Below the pieces are notes generated by a model that saw nothing but the letters and a program-made list of their open reading frames with translations, was not told where the DNA came from and did no database searches. Below, piece after piece: positions 44,935 to 53,635 of a stretch of 64,000 bases of DNA; the first letter of the stretch is position 1; each line of letters starts with the position of its first letter. The stretch is from an uncultured Christensenellaceae bacterium (GTDB taxonomy: Bacteria; Bacillota; Clostridia; Christensenellales; UBA3700). The translations under genes and the position numbers were made by a program. The DNA lies in contig CAJUMY010000010.1 of the NCBI GenBank assembly GCA_910587685.1, forward strand, positions 5,495 through 69,494. Reading direction: 5' to 3'.

Positions 44935-47916
44935 ATGCGCAAAGATCTACGACACGTTATCGATATCTGGAAACGGCCTTATTTTGCATTGTATATCAAT
45001 CAGCTCAAAGCGTCGGCGTATACGCCCGTTGCCATGCTGACGGTTAAAGTAGGAGAGAGCAAAGATCCCGTCGAATATGCCGACAGGATGTCTCTTCAGT
45101 ATCGAAACATAGAGAAAGGTGAAAAATGGGGCGAATTCTTCGGCTCCGCGTGGTTCCATATTACGGGAATAGTCGACGAGAACGTCGTTGAAAATCTTGT
45201 CGATCACGTCGCGGTGTTAGACATCGGCGGAGAAGGGTGCGTGTTTAACGAGCGCGGAGTAGTTCAAGGCATAACCAACGTGTTGGGTTTTCCCGATAGA
45301 TTGCAGTGTATTAAAGGGAAGAAGGTCGTCGAACTCGAAAGAATAGGCGTACACGACGATAATAATATCGGCATATGGGTAGAGGCGGCAAACAACGGGA
45401 AAAATTACAATAACGTCGGAGCTATCTCATTCAGAGGGGCGTATATTGCTAAAGTAAGAAGGGATATCATCGAATACTATTACGACTTCCTCGCGCTTAT
45501 CGAGAATATGGCGCGCGATAATAGAAAAGAGAGGCGGAAAGAGGTCTTAAAAGCGTTGCATAAGGCGGTAGATGCGTCGGGCGATTTTTACGAGAGCGAG
45601 ATAGCGGAGGCGAGAGGGATATTGAGTCCTTTTCTCAACGCGGTCAAAGACGACGCGCTCACGGTGTATGCTGTGGGGCACGCTCATCTGGATCTTGCGT
45701 GGCTTTGGCCTTTGAGAGAGAGCAAAAGGAAGGCGGAGAGAACGTTCTCTAACGCATTATACAATATAGGAAAATACGAAACTTACGTATTCGGCGCAAG
45801 CCAGCCTCAGCAATTCCAATGGGTCAAGGATAAAAGACCGGAATTGTACAGGGAGCTACAGGAAGCCGTTAAGGACGGAAGAATGGAACTGCAAGGCGCT
45901 ATGTGGGTGGAGAGCGATACCAATATCCCGTCGGGAGAGAGTCTCATAAGACAGATATATTACGGCAAGAAGTTCTTCCGCGACGAATTCGGAAGAGAGA
46001 TTGATACGGTGTGGCTTCCCGATGCGTTCGGCTTTACGGGAGCGTTGCCGCAGATAATGAAGAAGTCGGGGGTAAAGAATTTCTCGACCGTCAAGCTGAG
46101 CTGGAATACCGTCAACGAATTTCCGCACTCGTCATTTGTTTGGGAAGGCATAGACGGCAGTCGCGTGACGGCGCATATCCCTCCCGAAGGAGACTATTGT
46201 TCGTACGCCGATCCTCTTGCGATGAAGGAGCTTGAGAGCCGATTCAGACAAAAGGAAATATCAAACGTCGCGCTCATGCCGTACGGTATAGGCGACGGAG
46301 GAGCGGGTCCCGGTGAATATCATATCAATATGATAAAGAGAATGGGCGGTATCGACGGAATGCCGAAGGTCAAACTCGCGTCCGCGGGAGAGTTCTTCGC
46401 CGCGCTTGCAAAAGAGATGGAGGAAAAGGATTTCCCCATCCACAGAGGAGAGCTTTATCTCGAAAAGCATAGGGGAACGTATACGACGCAAGCTAAAGTC
46501 AAGAGATATAACCGCATGGCGGAACGCGATATGAGGTGTACGGAGTGGCTGTTGACTCTCGCCTATATCAAAGGTATGGAATATCCGCATGCCGACGTGG
46601 AGAGGATATATAAAGAGATGCTTCTTTATATGTTCCACGATATATTGCCGGGATCGTCGATAGACAGGGTATACAAAGAATGTTACGAACGCTATCCGAT
46701 ACTGCTTCGCGAACTTAAGGAGCTCAGAGACAGAGCGCTTTCGTATCTCGATACGGGCAGCGGAGACGCGTACGCGGTCAATCCGTCGCCTTTCGCTAGG
46801 TCGGGAAGCGTGAGCGTATCGGGCGATACGTACGAATATTCGCTAGCGGCGTATTCTTCGGGAAAGCCTCGCCGCCGCTTAGCTGACTGCAAGGGAGCTA
46901 CCTGCGATAAACACGTAATGGAAAACGAAAATATAAAGATAGTCTTTAATAAAAAGGGCGAGATATCGAGCTATTACGATAAAAGGAGCGGTCACGAAGC
47001 GGTAAAGAGCGGAAAGAGTTTCAATATCTTCAGAGTTTACACTGATAGAAGAATGATACCTTTCGACGCGTGGGATATAGACCCCAATTATATGAAACTC
47101 CCGAAGAGTAGAATGAAACTCAAAAGCGTTGATTTCTACGTCAAGAACGGCGTTGCCGTAAGGACGCAGGAGTATACATATAACGATTCGACGCTAAAAG
47201 AGACTTTGATACTCGATAAAGACAGCGAATATATCAAATGTGTGTGCAAAGCCGATTGGCGCGAGACTCATAAGATGTTGCGCGCGGAATTTTATCCCGC
47301 CGACTATTCCGATAAGGTCAAGTGCGACATCCAGTTCGGTCACATCGAGAGAGCTACGACGGAGAACGATGCGATAGAAAAGGCTCAGTTCGAGATAGTC
47401 GCTCACAAGTGGGTCGCGCTCGACGGAGCGGAGAACGGATTCGCGCTCATCAACGATTCGAAGTACGGACACAGAGTGAAGAACGGTCTCGTCTCTCTCA
47501 ATCTTCTGCGTTCGCCTGTTTGGCCGGACAAGAAAGCTGACAAAGGCAAACACGAGTTCTCTTTCGCGATATACGCGTATAAGGGAAGATCAACGGAAAG
47601 CTCTCTCGTCAAGTACGGCTACGAGATGAATGAGAACGTCATCATCGCAAGCGGCGCCGCTATAGAGCCTATAGTGACGATAGGTAATGAAAAGATAGTG
47701 CTCGAGAGCATTTTCGTGAACGAAGACGGCAACGTGGTTTTAAGAATGTACGAGAGTAGCGGAGTAGCGAATACTACTGATATGTATATCAATTTTGAAT
47801 ATTCAGACGTGTACGAGAGCGATATGCTTACCGAAAAGAGACTGTCCGATATAGAGGGAAATCTGAGCTTTTCGCCGTTCGAGGTAAAGACCGTCGTTAT
47901 AGTATTGAAGAAATAG
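44935..47916 (+). CDS. Alpha-mannosidase, GH38
   Basis: GH38 enzymes are zinc-dependent retaining mannosidases. The 993-residue protein has an N-terminal beta domain, then the catalytic region with the zinc motif H251-L-D253 in GHAHLDLAWLW, the nucleophile D363 in VWLPDAFGF, and HDILPGSSID, which supplies another zinc ligand, followed by C-terminal beta-sandwich domains. There is no signal peptide, so it works inside the cell on imported mannosides. GAGGT lies just before the ATG. It has its own promoter; the YhhN-like gene follows after 56 bases. Confidence 0.95.
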   Translation: MRKDLRHVIDIWKRPYFALYINQLKASAYTPVAMLTVKVGESKDPVEYADRMSLQYRNIEKGEKWGEFFGSAWFHITGIVDENVVENLVDHVAVLDIGGEGCVFNERGVVQGITNVLGFPDRLQCIKGKKVVELERIGVHDDNNIGIWVEAANNGKNYNNVGAISFRGAYIAKVRRDIIEYYYDFLALIENMARDNRKERRKEVLKALHKAVDASGDFYESEIAEARGILSPFLNAVKDDALTVYAVGHAHLDLAWLWPLRESKRKAERTFSNALYNIGKYETYVFGASQPQQFQWVKDKRPELYRELQEAVKDGRMELQGAMWVESDTNIPSGESLIRQIYYGKKFFRDEFGREIDTVWLPDAFGFTGALPQIMKKSGVKNFSTVKLSWNTVNEFPHSSFVWEGIDGSRVTAHIPPEGDYCSYADPLAMKELESRFRQKEISNVALMPYGIGDGGAGPGEYHINMIKRMGGIDGMPKVKLASAGEFFAALAKEMEEKDFPIHRGELYLEKHRGTYTTQAKVKRYNRMAERDMRCTEWLLTLAYIKGMEYPHADVERIYKEMLLYMFHDILPGSSIDRVYKECYERYPILLRELKELRDRALSYLDTGSGDAYAVNPSPFARSGSVSVSGDTYEYSLAAYSSGKPRRRLADCKGATCDKHVMENENIKIVFNKKGEISSYYDKRSGHEAVKSGKSFNIFRVYTDRRMIPFDAWDIDPNYMKLPKSRMKLKSVDFYVKNGVAVRTQEYTYNDSTLKETLILDKDSEYIKCVCKADWRETHKMLRAEFYPADYSDKVKCDIQFGHIERATTENDAIEKAQFEIVAHKWVALDGAENGFALINDSKYGHRVKNGLVSLNLLRSPVWPDKKADKGKHEFSFAIYAYKGRSTESSLVKYGYEMNENVIIASGAAIEPIVTIGNEKIVLESIFVNEDGNVVLRMYESSGVANTTDMYINFEYSDVYESDMLTEKRLSDIEGNLSFSPFEVKTVVIVLKK

Positions 47917-47972
47917 TATGGACGGCGGAATTTGATATAATATAATGATAAGAGGGGTGTTGTAATCGAATT

Positions 47973-48671
47973 ATGGAAACGATATTTTATGTGATCATAG
48001 CTTTCGTTATGCTTTTTGCTTTAGCCGTTGCGATTAGCTACTGTATGGGAAAGAAGACTTTGGCGTTCATTTTCAAGATGATAGCGTCGTCTGTTTTGGT
48101 ATTCGCCGTTGCGCTCACGGTATTCGAAAGGGAGCAGAGCAACGTATATACGGGGCTCGTGATCATTGCGGTAATGACGTCGTTTTGGGGCGATTATTTT
48201 CTTGCGAAGAAGGAGTTCGCGTCGGACGGGAAAAAAGATCTTATTTTCTTCGCGTCGGGCGTTTCCTCATTTTCCGTGGCTCAGATAATGCTCATCATTG
48301 CGTTTTGGCTCGTCGTCGGCGAACTCAAATGGTATTTCCTTCCGCTCGTACTTGTGACGGTGATACCTACGCTTGTCGGCAAGTTTACCAAAATGCTCGA
48401 CTTCAAGTCGGACAAATATTTTTATCTCACTCTGTTCTACGGCATACTGTTATCCTTTGCGATGCTTACAGCGGTGAACAGATATTACGTTATGCGTACG
48501 AAGGGAAGTCTTATAGCGATGATAGGCTCTATTTTCTTCGTCGTGTCGGACTTGTCTCTCGGCTTCTATTACTTTTCGAATATGAAGAAAAAGAAGCTGT
48601 TCAACTATCCGATAATGATATTCTATTTCCTCGCGGAACTCTTTTATATCGTATCGGTCGTATTCGTATGA
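47973..48671 (+). CDS. YhhN/TMEM86-like integral membrane protein
   Basis: This 232-residue protein has about eight hydrophobic helices. The segments SFWGDYFLAKKE and GSIFFVVSDLSL correspond to the two polar motifs of the YhhN family, whose animal members are lysoplasmalogenases; the bacterial role is poorly known. The binding site GAGGGG lies rather far (15 bases) from the ATG, so expression may be low or the start less certain. Confidence 0.65.
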   Translation: METIFYVIIAFVMLFALAVAISYCMGKKTLAFIFKMIASSVLVFAVALTVFEREQSNVYTGLVIIAVMTSFWGDYFLAKKEFASDGKKDLIFFASGVSSFSVAQIMLIIAFWLVVGELKWYFLPLVLVTVIPTLVGKFTKMLDFKSDKYFYLTLFYGILLSFAMLTAVNRYYVMRTKGSLIAMIGSIFFVVSDLSLGFYYFSNMKKKKLFNYPIMIFYFLAELFYIVSVVFV

Positions 48672-48793
48672 AACGTATAGTGAGCGGAAACGGTTCGCGT
48701 TGTTTCGAGAGCGATTTGACGTTTCGGAATATATTATATATTCTTTAGCGCGAAAAATTTGTCGAATTTTGCAGAAAATATGTTTAAGTCGCT

Positions 48794-48823
48794 ATTGATA
48801 ATATCAATAATCAGTGTTAAAAT
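48794..48823 (+). promoter_or_regulatory. Promoter overlapped by a 15-base palindrome
   Basis: TTGATA (48795-48800) and TAAAAT (48818-48823) are 17 bases apart. The perfect palindrome ATTGATA-A-TATCAAT (48794-48808) covers the -35 box, a typical repressor position. Confidence 0.6.
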
Positions 48824-48893
48824 ATATGAGTAACTACTTTAATTTGATATTAATATAAAGAGTGACGGCTTTGTATGAAAAAGGCGGTAAATC

Positions 48894-50339
48894 ATGAAGA
48901 AAAGCATACCGATTTTATTAATCATCGTTATTTCTATTGTTTGTCTTGCGGGATGTGTTCCCGAAATAAAAGACTATAATATCGACGCTCCGGACCTTAG
49001 CATAGGCGCGACTTTCAGAGACGACAGCGGAATAGACCTCGGATCTTTCAAACTCAAAAGGAATAACGGCGCAAAAGGTTATGTCGACGTTACTTTTCCA
49101 TCGCCCAAAGTAATTAATACCGTAGTTTTGAGAGAGCAGGGCTATAATATCAGCGATTTTGCAATATACAATATTTCGAACGGAAAAGAAGAGCTACTAT
49201 ACCGGCAGGACGGTATAGACGGCATGAGATACTGCGTGTTCGATACGGTGAGCGTATCTAAACTGAGAGTAAAAGTACTCGCTTCGTACGGCGGATATAA
49301 TCTCAACGGTATTTCGATATACGAAGCTCCGAAGGAGGAACGCGATTTTTCCGTTACCACTTATCTTCATATAGACAGATTCTTAAGCCTTGAGGATTAC
49401 GACAGAGATTTCGGCATCGAGTCGTTTTCTTCGATAACGGACGTGATACTGTTTGATGCCGCTACGCTTCGCGTAGACGGTACGCTCGACGTAAATCCCA
49501 ATATTGCCGTCGCCGTTCGCAATCTTCGCGAGGTTGAAAAGAGACTGCAAAAAAAGTTCACGATATACGCTTGTATTCTTAACGGAAAGTATAACGGAGA
49601 TCCCGATAACTGGAACAACGATATGAATCTCAAGTCGGCTCATTACGCGAAAGCCATGAGAGACAACTCTGAAAAACTCATAGACGAGATAAATACGCTC
49701 ATTGACAGAATGGGAATAAACGGAGCGGCGTTCGACTGGGAATATATTCTGAAGAACGAGTACTGGAACGTATTCGCCGACTTTTTGATAGCGCTTGACG
49801 ACGCTATCGGCGAAGAGAATAAAATATCTATCGCGCTCTCCGACTGGTCGAATAAACTGCCCGAGCGAGCGTTCGACGCTGTGGATTCCGTCGAGATAAT
49901 GGCGTACGACCTCTTTGACAGCAGAAAGAACCATAGCAATTTCTACGATTGCACGTACAAGGCGGTCACGGAGTTCGTCGACAGGGGATTTCCTATCGAA
50001 AAGCTGAACCTCGGACTTCCGTTCTATGCCCGTGAGACGGAGGGCGGCGAGGCTCTTTGGTTCGAGTACAGGCTCGAAGCGGAGAAACTTGGATACTTCG
50101 GTAACTCGAGCGACTACGTCGAATACGGGAACGGTCAGATATACGCCTTCACTCATTACTATAACGGCGCGCAGATGATAAGAGATAAGACTGCGTGGGC
50201 GTACGATTACGGACTCAAAGGCGTAATGGTATGGAATCACACTTGCGATACTCGTTACGATCTTACGGAGAAATCGACGGGCAAACCGCTATCGCTATTC
50301 AGAGCGATTAGCGACGCTATAGCGTCAAGAAAGAAATAG
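48894..50339 (+). CDS. GH18-like glycosidase lipoprotein with discoidin-like N-terminal domain
   Basis: The 481-residue protein has a lipoprotein signal with L-A-G-C (Cys21), a discoidin/F5-8-like beta domain to about residue 150, and a GH18 barrel. The catalytic motif reads N276-G-A-A279-F-D281-W-E283. The family motif is D-x-x-D-x-D-x-E, so the first two Asp are Asn and Ala, while the proton-donor Glu and the neighbouring Asp remain. It is probably surface-anchored and acts on chitin-like or peptidoglycan glycans, with possibly reduced or altered activity, or works as a binder. A weak AAGGCGG site precedes the ATG. Confidence 0.82.
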   Translation: MKKSIPILLIIVISIVCLAGCVPEIKDYNIDAPDLSIGATFRDDSGIDLGSFKLKRNNGAKGYVDVTFPSPKVINTVVLREQGYNISDFAIYNISNGKEELLYRQDGIDGMRYCVFDTVSVSKLRVKVLASYGGYNLNGISIYEAPKEERDFSVTTYLHIDRFLSLEDYDRDFGIESFSSITDVILFDAATLRVDGTLDVNPNIAVAVRNLREVEKRLQKKFTIYACILNGKYNGDPDNWNNDMNLKSAHYAKAMRDNSEKLIDEINTLIDRMGINGAAFDWEYILKNEYWNVFADFLIALDDAIGEENKISIALSDWSNKLPERAFDAVDSVEIMAYDLFDSRKNHSNFYDCTYKAVTEFVDRGFPIEKLNLGLPFYARETEGGEALWFEYRLEAEKLGYFGNSSDYVEYGNGQIYAFTHYYNGAQMIRDKTAWAYDYGLKGVMVWNHTCDTRYDLTEKSTGKPLSLFRAISDAIASRKK

Positions 50340-50383
50340 AACGTAAAAAATTCATATAAATAATTATTAGTCAGAGCGAAAAT

Positions 50384-50414
50384 AATACGCCGCGGAAATA
50401 TCCCGAGGCGTATT
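50384..50414. terminator. Hairpin between convergent genes
   Basis: AATACGCC (50384-50391) pairs with GGCGTATT (50407-50414), with further GC pairing inside, followed by TGTTT. Confidence 0.65.
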
Positions 50415-50459
50415 TGTTTCATATCATAGTTTTCGAATTATCTATATTTGCGTTTATGC

Positions 50460-51026
50460 CTATTCCGCCGTCGGCGTCGATACCGTTATAGGTATAGACG
50501 TAGGGAGCGGCATACAGTTCGAAAAGAACGGCGGCTCCTGCGTTACGGTTATCGCATACGCGCCGTCAGGCGACGGCTTGGGCAGGTCGTAGGAAAAGTT
50601 TCCGTTTGCGTCTGCAACGACGGTTATCGGCGCGGCGTTTCCGACGTTTATCTTTACGACGTAGTTGGGATTGACTGTTCCCGATATTATAATGGGGTTT
50701 TCCGTTACGACGCTTCCTGCGGCAGGCGACGTCACGGTGGGCGCGGGAATATAGCGTCTCACGCCGAATCTTACGTTCTGATATATAGCTTCGCAGCATA
50801 TACGCGTTTTGGCGTATATGACGTAGTCGCCGCAGTCGACGTTGGGAAGAGGTATTCTCCAGTATCCGTCTTGCGACGTACAGGTAGAGTAGACCTTTCC
50901 ATTATATTTGATTTTTATTATGACGCGCGGCGCGGAAAAGCCGTACGTTTCGTTTACGCTCGAGTAGGTTTGTCCTTCAACGGGATAGAGTATCTTGAGC
51001 GAAGGACAACAAAAATTGTTAAACAT
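50460..51026 (-). CDS. Cysteine-rich Ig-like repeat protein without signal peptide
   Basis: This 188-residue protein starts MFNNFCCPSLKI and has two beta-sandwich units: residues about 8-90 with GYWRIPLPN, and about 93-180 with I-I-I-S-G-T-V-N and GNFSYDLP, matching bacterial Ig-like or carboxypeptidase-regulatory-like domains usually found in surface proteins. It has six cysteines but no recognisable signal or membrane segment. It might be exported by another route, be a spore or envelope component, or be cytoplasmic. AAGGAG precedes the ATG on the minus strand. Function unknown. Confidence 0.65.
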   Translation of the reverse strand: MFNNFCCPSLKILYPVEGQTYSSVNETYGFSAPRVIIKIKYNGKVYSTCTSQDGYWRIPLPNVDCGDYVIYAKTRICCEAIYQNVRFGVRRYIPAPTVTSPAAGSVVTENPIIISGTVNPNYVVKINVGNAAPITVVADANGNFSYDLPKPSPDGAYAITVTQEPPFFSNCMPLPTSIPITVSTPTAE

Positions 51027-51392
51027 AAGCCGATTCTCCTTGATCGCGGAGCAAGAAAGGGCGGTATCGTCGCCGCGGTATGTGTCAATCTATTGTATGA
51101 AACGCAGTCGCTTTATGTGAAAGCGCCGGATCGCGATAAAACCGTATTCTTGCTATCATTGCGGGAATTTTGTAGTTTTTTTGCAGTATTTTGCAAAATT
51201 TTGTCGAACTTCGTTGAAAATTGCGGCGGGCGGCGTTTGGAATGATATTCGATACGCGTCGGTATACAACTTCGTAACTTCTGATTTTATTGGAAAATTA
51301 TTTGTCAAAACGCCTTATTTTCAAAATATCGCGGTTTTGATAACGGTTTCGGCGTATCAATAAAAATTGCGAAAATATTGCGGTTTTTTATA

Positions 51393-51421
51393 TTGACATA
51401 AAAAGGACAATGCTCTAAAAT
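51393..51421 (+). promoter_or_regulatory. Promoter of the XRE-cupin gene
   Basis: TTGACA (51393-51398) and TAAAAT (51416-51421) have a 17-base spacer. The rest of the gap 51027-51456 shows no gene. Confidence 0.7.
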
Positions 51422-51456
51422 ATAGTTATAATAAATATATAAAGAGGGCGTTCATT

Positions 51457-52023
51457 ATGGAATCGTTAAAGAATATCGCAACCCGAATCAAAGGACTCAG
51501 AGAAATGTCCGATATCAGCGTAGACGAGATGGCGGAGATAACGGGAAAGAGCGTTGAGGAGTATATCGAACTCGAGAGCGGAGAAAAGGATTTTTCTTTT
51601 ACTTTTCTATATAACTGCGCTAAGAAACTCGGAGTAGGCATTACCGATATCCTCACAGGCATTTCGCCGACGCTATCCTATTACAGCATAGAGAGAGCAG
51701 GCAGCGGGCTTCCCATCAATCGCCGCCGCAATTTTACGTATATGCACGTAGCTCCCTATTTCAAACACAGGATAGCCGAACCGTTCGTCGTGAGCGCTCC
51801 GTATATCGAAGAGCAGCAGAATAAGGAGATCGAGCTCAGTTCTCATAAAGGACAGGAGATGGATTTTATCCTCGAGGGCAGTCTCAAGTGCAATATGGAC
51901 GGTCATATCGAAATATTGAACGCAGGCGATACGATATATTACGATTCGTCGCGTCCGCACGGTATGATAGCTACAGGCGGCAGTCCGTGCAAGTTTTTAG
52001 CTATAGTAATGGAAGAAAAATAA
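51457..52023 (+). CDS. XRE-cupin transcriptional regulator
   Basis: The 188-residue protein has an N-terminal XRE helix-turn-helix (about 8-65) and a C-terminal cupin (about 115-180) with the metal-site motif H-K-G-Q-E and a second motif R-P-H-G. This type senses a small molecule and controls adjacent genes. It lies directly upstream of the arginine genes but has its own promoter. An arginine link is possible, but the general family is diverse. AAAGAGGGC lies before the ATG. Confidence 0.88.
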   Translation: MESLKNIATRIKGLREMSDISVDEMAEITGKSVEEYIELESGEKDFSFTFLYNCAKKLGVGITDILTGISPTLSYYSIERAGSGLPINRRRNFTYMHVAPYFKHRIAEPFVVSAPYIEEQQNKEIELSSHKGQEMDFILEGSLKCNMDGHIEILNAGDTIYYDSSRPHGMIATGGSPCKFLAIVMEEK

Positions 52024-52061
52024 CGTTGCGTTGCATAGACGCTGCATAATTGTATAATTTA

Positions 52062-52147
52062 TGCATAATAATGTATAAAACTAATAAAAATTCAGTAATT
52101 GATTGAATTTATGCAAAAAATATCGATAATTTATGAATATTTATGCT
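52062..52147. promoter_or_regulatory. Cluster of ARG-box-like half-sites upstream of argG
   Basis: TGCAT-AATA-ATGTA (52062-52075), TGAAT-TT-ATGCA (52104-52115) and TGAAT-ATTT-ATGCT (52134-52147) resemble the ArgR/AhrC operator TGAAT-N4-ATTCA. The last copy ends nine bases before the -35 box of argG. The region is very AT-rich, so matches are not individually strong. No argR gene is in the window. Confidence 0.5.
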
Positions 52148-52155
52148 CAAAACGC

Positions 52156-52183
52156 TTGATTTTTATTTTGCGGCGAGTATAAT
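52156..52183 (+). promoter_or_regulatory. Promoter of argG
   Basis: TTGATT (52156-52161) and TATAAT (52178-52183) are 16 bases apart, with ATG at 52238. Confidence 0.65.
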
Positions 52184-52237
52184 TGTATATGTAATAGATA
52201 AGATCGCGTTGCGATCGATAAAAAGGAGATAATAATT

Positions 52238-53455
52238 ATGGAAAATATAAAGAAAGTAGTTTTGGCATATTCCGGCGGTCTCGATACGTCGATCATCATT
52301 CCTTGGCTTAAGGAGAATTACAATAACTGCGAAGTCATTGCCGTAGCAGGCGACGTAGGTCAGGGAAAGGAGCTTTCGGGACTCGAGGAGAAGGCTAAGA
52401 AGACGGGCGCTTCTAAGCTCTACATAGCGGATCTTACCGACGAATTCGTCGACGATTACGTCGTACCTACCATAAAGGCAGGCGCGGTATACGAGAATAA
52501 ATATCTTCTCGGTACGAGTTTCGCGCGTCCGATAATAGCTAAGCGTATCGTAGAGATAGCGCTCAAGGAAGGCGCCGACGCTATCTGTCACGGCTGTACG
52601 GGAAAGGGTAACGATCAGGTTCGTTTCGAGCTCGCTATCAAGGCGTTCGCTCCCGAGATGAAGATAATAGCTCCGTGGCGTATATGGGATCTCAAGTCCC
52701 GTGACGAAGAGATCGACTACGCGATAGCTCACAACGTCGATATTCCGATAACCCGCGAGACCAACTATTCTAAGGACAAGAACCTTTGGCACTTATCGCA
52801 CGAAGGACTCGATCTCGAGGATCCCGCCAATGAGCCGAATTACGATAAGATACTCGAACTCGGAGTGACTCCCGAGAAAGCTCCGGACAAGCCGACTTAC
52901 GTAACGATAGATTTTGAAGAAGGCAAACCCGTGGCTCTTGACGGCGAGAAGATGAAGGCTACCGATATCATCAAGAAGCTCAACGTTATCGGCGGAGCTA
53001 ACGGCATAGGTATCGCGGACATCGTTGAGAACCGTCTCGTCGGTATGAAGTCGAGGGGCGTATACGAGACTCCGGGCGGAACTATCCTTTATCACGCTCA
53101 CGAAGTGCTCGAGACTCTCTGTCTCGACAAGGAGACTCAGCACTATAAGCAGGGCGTCGCGCTCAAGTTCGCGGATCTTGTTTACAACGGTCAGTGGTTC
53201 ACTCCGCTAAGAGAAGCGTTATCGGCTTTCGTAGATTCTACGCAAAAGACGGTTACGGGAAGCGTAAAGCTAAAACTTTATAAGGGCAATATCATTAACG
53301 CCGGCACGAAGTCTCCTTATTCGCTTTATAACGAAGGCATGGCGACTTTCGAAGAGGACGATTGCTACGATCAGATGGATTCGCAGGGCTTTATCAATCT
53401 CTTCGGTCTGCCGATAAAGGTCAAGGCGCTTATGGAGAAAGGTCTTAAGAAGTAA
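52238..53455 (+). CDS. argG: Argininosuccinate synthase
   Basis: ArgG joins citrulline and aspartate using ATP. The 405-residue protein begins with the PP-loop AYSGGLDTS (S12-G-G-L-D16-T-S18), and has the FELA segment, a second conserved block with G-R-G-V-Y-E-T-P-G-G-T and length normal for the family. AAAAGGAG lies upstream. A hairpin terminator follows, so argG is probably expressed partly apart from argH and the rest. Confidence 0.97.
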   Translation: MENIKKVVLAYSGGLDTSIIIPWLKENYNNCEVIAVAGDVGQGKELSGLEEKAKKTGASKLYIADLTDEFVDDYVVPTIKAGAVYENKYLLGTSFARPIIAKRIVEIALKEGADAICHGCTGKGNDQVRFELAIKAFAPEMKIIAPWRIWDLKSRDEEIDYAIAHNVDIPITRETNYSKDKNLWHLSHEGLDLEDPANEPNYDKILELGVTPEKAPDKPTYVTIDFEEGKPVALDGEKMKATDIIKKLNVIGGANGIGIADIVENRLVGMKSRGVYETPGGTILYHAHEVLETLCLDKETQHYKQGVALKFADLVYNGQWFTPLREALSAFVDSTQKTVTGSVKLKLYKGNIINAGTKSPYSLYNEGMATFEEDDCYDQMDSQGFINLFGLPIKVKALMEKGLKK

Positions 53456-53492
53456 TATAGCTTTATTTGCGAAAATAACGTTAACGGGGATA

Positions 53493-53523
53493 GCAAGGCT
53501 GAAATGACCTTGCATTCCTTTTT
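53493..53523 (+). terminator. Terminator after argG
   Basis: GCAAGG (53493-53498) pairs with CCTTGC (53508-53513), then ATTCC and six T. The stem is short, so read-through into argH is likely. Confidence 0.65.
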
Positions 53524-53635
53524 TATAAGAGAGTTCAAAAGCGTTGATCTTGCGTTATGATGATATGCGGACAATGCTAAAAGCGTATACATATAGATAT
53601 GTTTTACGAAATGCGAGTTATCGGAGGCGAAGAGT

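Noticed and set aside
50448..51245. 265-codon plus-strand frame over the Ig-like gene
   Set aside because: Arg/Tyr-rich composition and lack of a binding site; the minus-strand frame has AAGGAG and recognisable beta-sandwich repeats.
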